A stretch of DNA of 64,000 nt from Ovis canadensis (GCF_042477335.2 NC_091264.1:38240886-38304885), one strand, 5' to 3'; shown: positions 13,201-23,345, counted from the stretch's first letter. The notes: a model not told the origin generated them from the sequence alone. Program-made: numbers and translations.

Positions 13201-14313
13201 GGCTAATGGTTTGTCAATTTTATTTATCCTCTCAAAGAACCAGCTTTTGGCTTTGTTGATTTTTGCTATGGTTTCTTTTGCATTTATTTCTGCCCTAATT
13301 TTTAAGATTTCTTTCCTTCTACTAACCCTGGGGTTCTTCATTTCTTCCTTTTCTAGTTGCTTTAGGTGTAGAGTTAGGTTATTTATTTGACTTTTTTCTT
13401 GTTTCTTGAGGTATGCCTGTATTGCTATGAACCTTCCCCTTAGCACTGCTTTTACAGTGTCCCACAGGTTTGGGGTTGTTGCGTTTTCATTTTCATTCAT
13501 TTCTATGCATATTTTGATTTCTTTTGTGATTTTTTGGTTACTCAGCATCGTGTTGTTCAGCCTCCATATGTTGGAATTTTTAACAGTTTTTCTCCTATAA
13601 TTGAGATCTAATCTTACTGCATTGTGGTCAGAAAAGATGGTTGGAATGATTTCAATTTTTTTTTTTAATTTACCAAGGCTAGATTTATGGCCCAGGACGT
13701 GATCTATCCTGGAGAAGTTTCCGTGTGCACTTGAGAAAAGGGTGAAATTCATTGTTTTGGGGTGAAATGTCCTATAGATATCAATTAGGTCTAATTGGTC
13801 TATTGTATCATTTAAAGTTTGTGTTTCCTTGTTAATTTTCTGTTTAGTTGATCTAGCCATAGGTGTGGGTAGGGTATTAAAGTCTCCCACTATTATTGTC
13901 TTATTATTAATTTCCCCTTTCATACTTGTTAGCATTTGTCTTACATGTTGTGGTGCTCCTATGTTGGGTGCATATATATTTATAATTGTTATATCTTCTT
14001 CTTGGATTGATCCTTTGATCATTATGTAGTGTCCTTCTTTGTCTCTTTTCACAGCCTTTGTTTTAAAGTCTATTTTATCTGATATGAGCATTGCTACTCC
14101 TGCTTTCTTTTGGTCTCTATTTGTGTGGAATGTCTTTTTCCAGCCTTTCACTTTCAGTCTGTATGTGTCCCTTGTTTTGAAGTGTGTCTCTTGTAGACAA
14201 TATACGTAGGGGTCTTGTTTTTGTATCCATTCAGCCAGTCTTTGTCCTTTGGTTGGGGCATTCAACCCATTTACGTTTAAGGTAATTACTGGTAAGTATG
14301 ATCCCACTGCCAT
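10255..14313 (-). pseudogene. L1 ORF2 (endonuclease-reverse transcriptase), disrupted
   Basis: ORF2 encodes the L1 replication enzyme. The N-terminal APE-type endonuclease is open over 12997-14313 (438 codons) and keeps the expected catalytic pieces: N in 'TLNVNGLN', E in 'LQETHFK', 'GDFN', 'RIDHVL' and 'SDHN'. The RT part continues at 12275-12970 with motif A 'SIDAEKAFD' and '[15 protein letters not shown]', and the catalytic 'FADDM' lies in a different frame at 12132-12380. Later pieces are at 11526-11804 ('[10 protein letters not shown]'), 11081-11356 and 10288-10608 ('WYIYTMEYYS'). A CAA-to-TAA change at 10288-10290 (compare the intact copy near 53460) ends the last piece ten codons before the normal stop at 10255-10257. 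Frameshifts, and a BovB insertion at 11853-12135, break the frame. L1 origin is certain; function is lost. Confidence 0.9.
11853..12135 (-). mobile_element. BovB 3' fragment nested in L1 ORF2
   Basis: The plus strand starts with the antisense (ACTGA)n tail (repeated TTCAG), then 'cactcagtcgtgtccgactc', 'cgcagcatgccaggcctcc', and ends in 'ttcagcttttgcatcat'. This is the last ~280 bp of a BovB element in antisense. The L1 text resumes at 'atgaatgcaagggatttc' with a small deletion and no clean target duplication. Confidence 0.9.
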
Positions 14314-14364
14314 TTACTTTATTGTTTTGGGTTCGGGTTTATACACCCTTTTTCTGTTTCCTAT

Positions 14365-15291
14365 CTAGAGAAGATCCTTTAGCATTTGTTGGAGAGCTGG
14401 TTTGGTGGTGCTGAATTTTCTCAGCTTTTGCTTGTCTGTAAAGCTTTTGATTTCTCCTTCATATTTGAATGAGATCTTTGCTGGGTACAGTAATCTGGGC
14501 TGTAGGTTATTTTCTTTCATCACTTTAAGTATGTCTTGCTGTTCCCTCCTGGTCTGAAGAGTTTCTATTGAAATATCAGCTGTTATCCTTATGGGAATCC
14601 CCTTGTGTGTTATTTGTTGTTTTTCCCTTGCTGCTTTTAATATTTGTTCTTTGTGTATGATCTTTGTTAATTTGATTAATATGTGTCTTGGGGTGTTTCG
14701 CCTTGGATTTATCCTGTTTGGGACTCTCTTGGTTTCTTGGACTTGGGTGATTATTTCCTTCCCCATTTTAGGGAAGTTTTCAACTATTATCTCCTCAAGT
14801 ATTTTCTCACTGTCTTTCTTTTTGTCTTCTTCTTCTGGGACTCCTATGATTCTAATTTTGAGGCGTTTAACATTGTCCCAGAAGTCTCTGAGATTGTCCT
14901 CATTTCTTTTAATTCGTTTTGCTTTTTTCCTGTCTGCTTCATTTATTTCTACCATTCTATCTTCTACCTCACTAATCCTCTCTTCTGCCTCCATTATTCC
15001 ACTATTTGTTCCCTCCAGAGTGTTTTTGATATCATTTATTGCATTATGCATTATATATTAACTATTTTTTATTTCTTCTAGGTCCTTGTTAAATCTTTCT
15101 TGGATCTTCTCAATCCTTGTCTCCAGGCTATTTATCTGTGATTCCATTTTGTTTTCAAGATTTTGGATAATTTTCACTATCATTATTCAGAATTATTTAT
15201 CAGGTAGATTCCCTATCTCTTCCTCTTTTGTTTGGTTTGGTGGGCATTTATCCTGTTTCTTTACCTGCTGGGTATTCCTCTGTCTCTTCAT
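14365..15291 (-). pseudogene. L1 ORF1 (RNA-binding coiled-coil protein), three internal stops
   Basis: ORF1p is the trimeric RNA chaperone of the L1 ribonucleoprotein. The start ATG is at 15289-15291 ('MKRQRNTQQ...'), giving a 309-codon frame ending at 14365. It has three in-frame stops: TAA at 15193-15195, TGA at 15187-15189 and TAA at 15058-15060. Downstream of the last stop 228 codons remain open, covering the end of the coiled coil ('EAEERISEVEDRM'), the RRM-like core ('RIIGVPEEED') and the C-terminal domain ('ILIKLTKI', 'REQQDILKVM', 'LLYPAKISF'). It precedes ORF2 by 51 bp, the normal L1 arrangement. Translated alone, the 228-codon piece would lack most of the trimerising coiled coil. 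Confidence 0.9.
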
Positions 15292-17975
15292 CTTGTTTAT
15301 ATTGCTGTGTTTGGGGTGGCCTTTCTGTATTCTGGCAGTTTGTGGAGTTCTCTTTACTGTGGAGTTCCCTCACTATGGGTGGGGTTGTACGGGTGGCTTG
15401 TCAAGGTTTCCTGGTTAGTGAAGCTTGTGTCGGTGTTCTGGTGGGTGGGGCTGGACTTCTTCTCTCTGGAGTTCAATGAAGTGTCCAGTAATGAGTTATG
15501 AGATGCCAATGGGTTTGGAGTGACTTTGGGCAGCCTGTAAATTGAAGCTCAGGGCTATGTTCCTGTGTTGCTGGAGAATTTGCGTGGTATGTCTTACTCT
15601 GGAACTTGTTGGCTCTTGGGTGGTGCTTGGTTTCAGCATAGGTATGGAGGTGTTTGATGAGCTCCTGTCGATTAATGTTCCCTGGAGTCAGGAGTTCTCT
15701 GATGTTCTCAGGATTTGGACTTAAGCCTCCTGCTTCTGGTTTTCAGTCTTATTTTTACAGTAGCCTCAAGACTTCTCCATCTATACAGCACCATTGATAA
15801 AACATCTAGGTTAAAGATGAAAAGTTTCTCCACAGTGAGGGACACCCAGAAATGTTCTCAGAGTTACATAAAGAAGAGAAGAGGAAGGAGGGAGATAGAG
15901 GTGACCAGGATGAGATGAGGTGGAATCAAAAGAGGAGAGAGCAAGCTAGCGAGTAATCACTTCCTTATGTGTGCTCCAGTTTGGACTGCTCAGAAATGTT
16001 CACGGAGTTATACAGAGAAGAGAAGAGGGAGGAAGGAGACAGAAGTGGCCAGGAGGATAAACGGGGGAATCAAAATGAGAGAGACAGGTCCAGCCAGTAA
16101 TCAGTTCCCTAAGTGTTCTCCACCATCTGGAACACACAAAGAGATTCACAGAGTTGGGTAGAGAAGAGAAGGGTGAGGGAGGATATAGAGGTGACCTGGT
16201 GGAGAAAAGGGAGAGTCCAAAGGGGGAGAGAGCAGTCAAGCCAGTAATCTTGCTCCCAAGTAAAAATGGGTATTGAAGATTGGGTTCTTAAAGGTACAAA
16301 ATTGATACTAAATACCAAAAAGCAAAGATTAAAAATCTAGAGTAGAGGTTGGATTTTCAAAAATGCAATATGAAAGAAAAAGAGGGAAAAAAAGAAAGTC
16401 ACAAAAACTATAATATATATGTATATATATATATGAAGGTTGCTTTAAAAAATAGGGTCTCTTTTTTTTGCAAAGTAATAGTAGGTTATAAAAATGAAAA
16501 TTAAAGGAGTAATAGAGGACTTGAAAATTAAAAAAATTAAAGAACGATAGTAAAAAAGTAAAAGTATATCTAGGACTTTCTCTGGTGGTGTTGTGGGCAG
16601 TGTGGGGTGAGTTCATTTTTGGATAGTTCCTTGACCTGGCTTATATTTCTCAAGAGCTATAGGCCCCTTCCTATGTAGTCGGTACAATCTACAGGATTTT
16701 AATCTATTGCACCTGTCACTTCCAAGGAGGGTCCCTCTGTTTTAGGTTCTTTTGTTTTCTGGTCTTTTCAGTGTCTAATTTCTGCCCTGGCACACATTTT
16801 TAGGCTCACTTGTTCAGTCGTGCTGTGGGGAGGGAGGGACGCTGCAAACAAATAACACTGCTGTGTGCTCACAGTGTTTCAGCCACACTGGGTTTGCCCC
16901 CGCTCACGGCGTGTGTGCTTTCCCTGTCTACACTGCTTAGGCTCTAGGTTGCTCTGCCAGGAACTGTCTGAGGCTGGCCCTGGGTTGTATGCACTTCCCG
17001 GGTTTAAGCTGCTCAGGTTCAGGTACTTGGGTAGTCCTCAGAGGGGCACACTTGGTTGGGCCTGCATTTTGTGCCCTTCCCAGATCCAAGCAGCTCAGGT
17101 GACTAGGTGTTTGGCGAGTGCAGTTACTGTGACTTATCACCTCCTCCATCCCTCCTGCTCTGTTTTCTGGGTGTACAACCAGCACACCTTCTTAGGCGGG
17201 TGTTGACCATCCAGAATCCCAAGAAGTCTTGGTTAGCAATGAAGCCTGCTTGCAGTTTGGCAGATAATGCCTCTCTGGGGCCGCAATTGCCCCCTTCCAG
17301 CTCTGGCTGCCCTTGCCTGCCTGTCTCCAGAGGGGGATGGGCTGGCCTGCACCTGGCTATCTCTGCTCAGTCCTTTGTTCTGTGAGCGGGCCTGGCAGTG
17401 TCTTAGGTTAGGGCTTTTCGCATGGTAGTTATCCCACAGTCTGGTTTGCTAGCCCAAGTTAGTTTCCTCAGATTGCCCTCGGGGCATTCAGGCCTGGTCT
17501 TTACTCTAAGCAATGCAGCCCACACCTCCCGGCCCAACCCCCGCTTGCTATTGGCAGATGCAGGCGTCTGCACTGCTTCTTTGCTGGGGGAGTTACTGTT
17601 GGGCACATAATCTGTGGGGTTTAATTATTTATTTATTTTTCCTCCCAGTTATGTTGCCCTCTGTGCTTCCAAGGCTCACCACAGACTCAGCAGTGAGAGT
17701 GTTTCCTGGTGTTTGGAAACTTCTCTCCTTTTTAAGACTCCCTTCCTGGGACGGAGCTCCGTCCCTACCTTTCTTGTCTCTCTTTTTATCTTTTATATTT
17801 TTTCCTACCTCCTTTCGAAGACAATGGACTGCTTTTCTGAGTGCCTGATGTCCTCTGCCGGCATTCAGAAGTAGTTTTGTGGATTTTTCTCAGCATTCAA
17901 ATGTTCTTTTGATGAATTTGTGGGGAACAAAGTGGTCTCCCCATCCTATTCCTCCACCATCTTAGGACCACCCCC
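15292..17975 (-). promoter_or_regulatory. L1 5' UTR (internal promoter region)
   Basis: This 2.7-kb segment lies between the L1 5' terminus and ORF1. In L1 elements the 5' UTR holds an internal RNA polymerase II promoter; that is family knowledge, not visible activity. The outer part (about 16800-17800) is more GC-rich than the surroundings, and the inner part holds a tandem array at 15840-16260. No coding function is proposed for the short frames here. Confidence 0.65.
15840..16260. repeat. Three degenerate ~145-bp tandem units in L1 5' UTR
   Basis: Three successive units share the order 'aatgttc(t/a)c.gagtta', 'agaagagaagag', 'gagata.aggtgacc', 'ggaatcaaa' and 'agcaagc..agtaatc'. Equivalent points fall near 15850, 15994 and about 16139, a period of roughly 145 bp. 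The units are purine-rich on the plus strand. Confidence 0.85.
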
Positions 17976-18224
17976 TGTATCTTTCTTGATAAACACAAAG
18001 CTATTTAAAATTTTGCCCAAATTGGAGGCTTCTTTTTCAAAAATAATCAGATCCCTTGTTTAAGATACAGAAATATACTTCAAAAAAGATAATCTTCTAC
18101 GGGTCATTCAAACTTAATTGCTAGAGTAGTGAAGTAGGACTAAGGTTCTCAATCCCCCTTAATCAGTAAGTAAGTGTGTGTGGGGGGAGGAGGGTGTAAG
18201 AGAGAGACAGAGACAGACCACTTC
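17976..18224. other. Unassigned sequence 3' of the L1 5' end
   Basis: Includes a purine/GT-rich stretch (about 18172-18215) with GTGTGTGGGGGGAGG and alternating GA. No target duplication matching the left flank of the L1 was recognised. Confidence 0.5.
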
Positions 18225-18345
18225 AGTTGAGCAACATGTCAATTAATCTCTTTAGGCCTTGATTTACTTCATTGTTAATAAACACATTGAATTAGATAAA
18301 TTTCAAGGTCCCTTCCATTTCCAAACTGGTGAATGTAGTCATTAT
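18225..18345 (+). mobile_element. MIR-like fragment, subfamily uncertain
   Basis: The order 'gagcaacatgtcaattaatctctttaggcctt' then 'aggtcccttccatttcc' resembles the core and tail of an old tRNA-derived mammalian SINE. Divergence is high. Confidence 0.45.
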
Positions 18346-19204
18346 GAATTGATATATGTCAGCTGGTTTCAGGGTAAAATAACTTACAGATTATACTTGT
18401 TCTCTTTAGCTGTTTTTGATATTACTCTTATTTTTGCTCTTACTCTCTATATTTCCTTTCCTGACCTTTAATTTGCTGCCTCTAATCTCCTATGGGCTTG
18501 AAAGAAGCAAATTTATAAGAGTGGTTGTGTAAGCCATGAGCAAAAACTGATGTTTGAGAGACTGGCTGTCCAAAGAACAAAATGCTGAATGCTAAACTGG
18601 GTCAGAAAGTACTTTTTGCTCTAAGTCTTTACAGTGATTAGAGAGCTGAAGTTGTTATATAATTGGTATCTGGATGGCTTCATCATATTTGTACTGTGCA
18701 TTCTATTATTTAGTGGTTATTCTGTATTTTGGTTATATTGCAATATGTTTGTAGTTTTTAATAGAGGAAATTTAAAGAAATTTAGGTTTATTTAGAGGGC
18801 AGATTTTAAAAAGTCTTTTTTTTTCCACATAGGGAAAAGGTTAATTTGACATTTTCTCTTACTATTGACAACATCAGACCCCCACACCCAGGCACTGAAA
18901 ACTATTTGCTTGAACTGTGGAAGCATGAGAAACATGTGTTAACAACTGGTTACTTCAGAGAAGGATTAAGGGTGAGATAGAGAAAGATTATTTTCTTTAT
19001 TCAGTTTTGCTATTTTTGATCTGTCATAATTAACATGTATTACTTTTATAATTAAAAATTCTAATGAATTTAAAAAGGATTAATTGAAGTTTGGAAAATA
19101 GACTAGAGTTTTGCTTAAATTGCTTAAAAAAAAAAAAAAAAAAGCTAGTGCTTTTTAGGTAGGCTTCGTCTATTTTCCAAACTGAAGTTTTGTCTACATA
19201 AGCT
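18346..19204. other. Unassigned AT-rich sequence with hairpin around A18
   Basis: No gene recognised. A 16-bp perfect inverted repeat (19088-19103 with 19168-19183) brackets an 18-A run at 19126-19143. Confidence 0.5.
19088..19183. repeat. 16-bp perfect inverted repeat flanking an A18 tract
   Basis: AGTTTGGAAAATAGAC at 19088-19103 is the exact reverse complement of GTCTATTTTCCAAACT at 19168-19183, with a 64-bp loop containing A18 (19126-19143). An inverted target-flank or a small foldback relic is possible. Confidence 0.85.
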
Positions 19205-20052
19205 TTCAACAATTGGAAATTGAAATTCACAAATCCCTTACAATAGTATAAAAATAAAATACTTAAAGATAATGAAATGAGGGAAAGGACAGTCTTTTCA
19301 ACAAGTGGCTCTGCAATAACCGGATAGCCATATAACAAAAAGAGAACCTCAACTATTGCTTCAGTTCAGTTTAGTTCAGTCTTTCAGTCGTGTCTCACTC
19401 TTTGTGACCCCATGAATCATAGCACCCCAGGCCTCCCTGTCCATCACCAACTCCTGGAATTCACCCAAACTCACGTGCATTGAGTCGGTGATGCCATCCA
19501 ACCATCTCATCCTCTGTCGTTCCCTTCTCCTCCTGCTCCCAATCCCTCCCAGCATCAGGGTCTTTTCCAGTGAATCAATGCTTCACATGAGGTGGCCAAA
19601 GTATTGGAGTTTCAGCTTTAGCATCAGTGCTTCCAATGAACACCCAGGACTGGTCTCCTTTAGGAAGGACTGGTTGGATCTCCTTGCACTCCAAGGAACT
19701 TGCAAGAGGCTTCTCCAGGACCACAGTTCAAAAGCATCAATTCCTTGGCACTCTGCTTTCTTCACAGTCCAACTCTCACATCCATACATAACTGCTGGAA
19801 AAACCATAGCCTTGACTAAACGGACCTTTGTTGGCAAAGTAATATCTCTGCTTTTTAATATGCTCCCTAGGTTGGTCATAACTTTCCTTCCAAGGAATAA
19901 GTGCCTTTTAATTTCATGGCTGCAATCACCATCTACAGTGATTTTGGAATCCAAGAAAATAAAGTCTGACACTGTTTCCACTGTTTCCCCATCTATTTCC
20001 CATGAAGTGATGGGACCGGATGCCATGATCTTCGTTTTCTGAACGTTGAGCT

Positions 20053-20571
20053 TTAACCCAACTTTTTACTCTCCTCTTTCACCTTCATCAAGAGGCTCTT
20101 TAGTTCCTCTTCACTTTCTGCTATAAGGATGGTATCATCTGCATATCTGAGGTTATTGATATTTCTCCCAGCAATCTTGATTCCAGTTTGTGCTTCTTCC
20201 AGCCCAGTGTTTCTCATGATGTACTCTGCATATAAGTTAAATAAGCAAGGTGACAATATACAGCCTTGATGTACTCCTTTTCTTATTTGGAACCAGTCTG
20301 TTGCTCTATGTCCAGTTCTAACTGTTACTTCCTGACCTGCATACAGATTTCTCAAGAGACAGGTAAGGTGGTCTGGTATTCCCATCTCTTTCAGAATTTT
20401 CCAGTTTATTGTGATCCACACAGTCAAAAGCTTTGGGATAGTCAAAAATAAAGCAGAAATAGATATTTTTTCTGGAACTCTCTTGTTTTTCGATGATCCA
20501 GCAGATGTTAGCAATTTGATCCCTGGTTCCTCTGCCTTTTCTAAAACCAGCTTGAACATCAGGAAGTTCAT
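20053..20571 (-). pseudogene. BovB reverse transcriptase fragment
   Basis: A 172-codon minus-strand frame of the BovB reverse transcriptase with palm motifs 'QGCILSPCLFNLYAEY' and 'LRYADDTILIAESEEEL'. The N-terminal part has shifted frame: the true upstream residues ('AGFRKGRGTRDQ', 'FDCVDHNKL') lie in the overlapping frame at 20318-20578. The C-terminal continuation is in the frame at 19583-20026. No endonuclease domain remains because the element is 5'-truncated. Confidence 0.85.
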
Positions 20572-20622
20572 GGTTCACATATTGCTAAAGCCTGGCTTGG
20601 TGAATTTTGAGCATTGCTTTAC

Positions 20623-20898
20623 TAACATGTGCTGCTGCTGCTGCTGCTAAGTCGCTTCAGTCATGTCTGACTCTGTGCTACCCCATAGACGGCAGCCCAC
20701 CAGGCTCCCCCATCCCTGGGATTCTTTAGGCAAGAATACTGGAGTGGGTTGCCATTTTCTTCTCCAATGCATGAAAGTGAAAAGTGAAAGTGAAGTCGCT
20801 CAGTCATGTCCGACTCTTAGCAACCCCATGGACTGCAGCCTACCAGGCTCCTCCCATGGGATTTTCCAGGCAAGAGTACTGGAGTGGGGTGCCATTGA
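20623..20898 (-). mobile_element. BOV-A2 dimeric SINE nested in BovB
   Basis: Starts on the plus strand with (CTG)n (the antisense CAG tail) and 'ctaagtcgcttcagtcatgtctgac', passes the inter-monomer 'atgcatgaaagtgaaaagtgaaagtg', and ends in 'gtactggagtggggtgccatt'. BovB text resumes at 'gagatgagtgcaatagtgc'. Confidence 0.93.
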
Positions 20899-21801
20899 GA
20901 TGAGTGCAATAGTGCAGTAGTTTGAGCATTCTTTGGCATTACCTTTCTTTGGGATTGGAATGAAAACTGACCTTTTCCAGTCCTGTGGCCACTGCTGAGT
21001 TTTCCAAATTTGCTGGCATATTGAGTGCAGCACTTTCACTGCATCATCTTTCAGGATTTGAAATAGCTCAACTGGAATTCCATCACCTCCACTAGCTTTG
21101 TTCATAGTGATGCTTTCTAAGGCCCGCTTAACTTCACATTCCAGGATGTTTGGCTCTAGGTGAGTGAGCACACCATCGTGATTATCTGGGTCATGAAGAT
21201 CTTACACCAGACATAAAAATTAACTGAGACATAGAGTTAAAAACCAGAATTAAAGCTTTAAAATACTTAGAAGAAAATTTAAGGGAAGATTTTGGCAACC
21301 TTGGGTTAAATAAAGATTTCTTAGGTAGAACACAAAAAAACATGAAACATAAAAGAACATTGATAACCAGACTTTGTTTAAATTTAAAAATTCTATTCTT
21401 TGAAAGATATTCTCTTAAAAGATATTCTATTCTCTTTCAGTGAAGAGAATAGTCATAAAGTGGAAGAAAATATTTCCAAAACATATCTGTATCCAGAATA
21501 TATAAAGAACTCTTACAACTCAATAATAAGATGATAAACTAGTTGATAAAAAAATTGACAGATGATTCACCAGAGAAAATATATGAATGGTGAATAAACA
21601 CACAGAAATATGCCCAATATCATGGTTAATCAGGAGACACAAATTAAAACCCATTATAGTTGAGATACTTTAATGGGTATCTCATACCCATATAGCTAAG
21701 ATTAGGAAGACTGAGTCCCAAGTGCTGACAAGGATGTAGAACAACTGGAAGTCTCATATATTGCTGAATGTGAAAAAGTATGGCCATTTTGGAAAATAAT
21801 G

Positions 21802-22318
21802 TGTCAGTTTCTTTTTGAGTTACAAAGCTACTTTTAATAATTTGGGGTGAGCCCCATAAGGATAAAAATCACTGAGAAGGGGTAACCCCCTCACCCCCAG
21901 GAGTGACCCAGTTAGAGAGAGGGTACCTGAGGGGAAGAAACACAAAAGGGACCCTTGCAGACTCAGGGCAAACAGGCTGCCATAGATGCTGGGATCTGTG
22001 AACTCTCCAGGAGAAAACACCCATGTTGTGGGACTGCCTCCAGGCACACAAGCAGAGGGCAAGAGGGCTGGACACGAAGCCACAACTTGGGTTCCTCCCT
22101 CTCGTTTGCCTTTTTTTGCTTCTGCTACATGATCTCTGAGTCCCTTTGTTTGCCAGTGGCAGCAGAAAGCCCGCATCTCGGCGCTTTCCCTTAACCCTGT
22201 CACTCAGGTTTTTCATATTCTCCTGACAGGTGAGCTCTGCGTGGCCACAGCAGCAGCTCAGGCCTGCCTCCATTGCATCCCTTCATTCAGTATGGCATTG
22301 CAGGCCTGTCAGTTTCTT
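21802..22318 (-). mobile_element. Retroposed ~493-bp segment of unknown origin with 12-bp target duplication
   Basis: TGTCAGTTTCTT occurs at 21802-21813 and 22307-22318, and old L1M sequence reads on across the pair. The inserted 493 bp, read on the minus strand, ends in ATTATTAAAAGTAGCTTTG, then AACTCAAA and the duplication, so an ATTAAA-type poly(A) signal lies about 15-20 nt from the end. The duplication begins AAGAAA in that orientation, as expected for L1 endonuclease. The frame at 21869-22273 (134 codons, minus) has no recognised domain. I did not identify the parent: an LTR-derived or noncoding transcript is possible. Confidence 0.65.
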
Positions 22319-22832
22319 ATAGTTACACATACAATTACCATAAGACCTAACAGTCTCACTCTTAGGATAGGTATATAGGCAAGAGGAATTAAAGCATATA
22401 CATATGTCCACAAAAAGACATATATGCAAAATGTTGATAGCAGTATCATTCAGGAAATAGTGATTAATTCATACAATGGAAGAGAACTTGGTAATTTAAA
22501 GAAATGAGAAACTAATAAATGCAACAACCTCTATAAATCTCAAAAGCTTTATGCTAAGTAAAAAGAGTCAGATAATAAAAAGTTCCATATTGTATTATTT
22601 CATTGTGTAACATTATAGGAGAGGCAAAAGTATAAGAGAAGAAAATGGATCAGCGGTTGCCAGAGTCTAGAGTGGGAGAGGGGTCAACTGCAAAAGGGGC
22701 TGAGGGAACTTTTTGAGAGTTGGGTGTATAGTTTATATTGTTATGAACCTAAAAAGATTGGATTTTATTATATGTAATTAAATTCAATATACCTGACAAG
22801 AAATATACTTGGTATGGGAGGTATTATACTTC

Positions 22833-22990
22833 CTGGCTTCAGTTTCCTCATCTGTAATGTGGGTCTGTTAATAAGACCTATCAAAGAGGGTTATTTTGGG
22901 GATGAATTGAGGTAATATATGTAGAGGGGCTTAGAACAGTGTCTGGCATGTAGAGTAAGTACTCAGTATATGGTTTGATATCTTAGTTGT
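22833..22990 (+). mobile_element. MIR SINE 3' half
   Basis: 'cagtttcctcatctgtaatgtggg', then 'gatgaattgaggtaatatatgta', 'cttagaacagtgtctggcatgta' and 'gtaagtactcagtatatg' are in sense MIR order. Confidence 0.85.
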
Positions 22991-23040
22991 GATTGTTTAT
23001 GGCTTTGCTTTGTTCTGCCTACTTTGGTTTTAGTTGTTAA

Positions 23041-23146
23041 CTTGGGACTCAGTCTTCCTAATATTAGCTGTATGGGTATGAGATACCCATTAAAGTATTT
23101 CAACTTTAATGGGCTTTAATTTGTGTTTCCCTGATAGCTATGATAT
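23041..23146 (-). repeat. Inverted 106-bp copy of L1M segment 21617-21722
   Basis: The reverse complement of 21617-21722 aligns end to end with this stretch at roughly 90% by hand count. Both share an unusual 'tatgggtatgagataccca' block. The segment abuts the 5' edge of the plus-strand BovB that begins at about 23150. Confidence 0.85.
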
Positions 23147-23345
23147 CAGGAATATTGACCGTGCCAAAGCCTTTGACTGTGTGGATCAAAACAAACTGTG
23201 GAAAATTCTGAAAGAGATGGGCGTACCAGGCCAACTGACCTGCCTCTTGAGAAACCTGTATGCAGGTCAGGAAGCAGCAGTTAGAACTGGACATGGAACA
23301 ACAGACTGGTTCCAAATAGGAATAGCAGTACATTGAGGCTGTATA

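Larger units (their letters stand above)
9892..17975 (-). mobile_element. Near full-length ruminant L1 (LINE-1)
   Basis: The element runs on the minus strand from a 5' terminus starting with the complement of 'ccatcttaggaccaccccc' (17975) through a ~2.7-kb 5' UTR, ORF1, a 51-bp spacer, ORF2 and a short 3' UTR ending in an A/T-rich tail at 9892. It is about 8.1 kb long, including a nested BovB fragment at 11853-12135. Both ORFs carry stops and frameshifts, so it is not autonomous. No clear target-site duplication was found on inspection. Several other L1 pieces in the window (53084-53743, 32117-32210) match its 3' end. Confidence 0.92.
19359..21202 (-). mobile_element. BovB LINE, 5'-truncated, inserted in L1M
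   Basis: This is antisense BovB from the (TTCAG)n tail at 19359 to a truncation point at 21202 within the linker before the RT domain. Broken pieces of the RT frame are readable on the minus strand: 20800-21171 ('NKASGGDGIPVEL'), 20318-20578 ('AGFRKGRGTRDQIAN'), 20053-20571 ('YADDTILIAE', catalytic YADD intact) and 19583-20026 (C-terminal region, 'YGCESWTVKKAE'). It is interrupted by a BOV-A2 at 20623-20898. Confidence 0.93.
19205..22797 (+). mobile_element. Old L1M element, interrupted by two insertions
   Basis: Wording of a degenerate L1 ORF2 C-terminal region begins at 19205 ('ggaaattgaaattcacaaatccc', cf. the 'PFTIAS..KYLG' region), continues with 'ggaaaggacagtc...caagtgg' up to 19358, resumes at 21203 ('acaccagacataaaaattaac') and ends near 22797 in a 3' UTR. 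A minus-strand BovB (19359-21202) and a ~493-bp retroposed segment (21814-22306) split it. No open frame survives. Confidence 0.85.

Noticed and set aside
14591..15501. Several plus-strand hydrophobic frames (up to 156 codons) resembling membrane proteins
   Set aside because: They are antisense shadows of L1 ORF1 and of the adjoining 5' UTR; A-rich sense sequence yields Phe/Leu/Ile-rich antisense frames.
9892..17975. Possibility that the large L1 is an active element
   Set aside because: Three ORF1 stops, multiple ORF2 frameshifts, a premature stop near the ORF2 end and a BovB insertion in ORF2 exclude autonomy.
20627..20900. Regularly spaced short repeats around the BOV-A2 considered as a CRISPR-like array
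   Set aside because: It is a dimeric SINE with two related monomers and a trinucleotide tail; this is a mammalian genome.
21869..22273. 134-codon minus-strand frame inside the 493-bp insert as a protein-coding retrogene
   Set aside because: A second minus frame of 127 codons and a plus frame cover the same stretch; no known domain was seen, so coding is unsupported even though the insertion itself is well supported.
22110..22310. Possible solo LTR for the 493-bp insert
   Set aside because: The 12-bp duplication is longer than the usual 4-6 bp of LTR integration and no clear TG...CA termini were seen; kept only as a possible origin of the transcript, not as the insertion mechanism.
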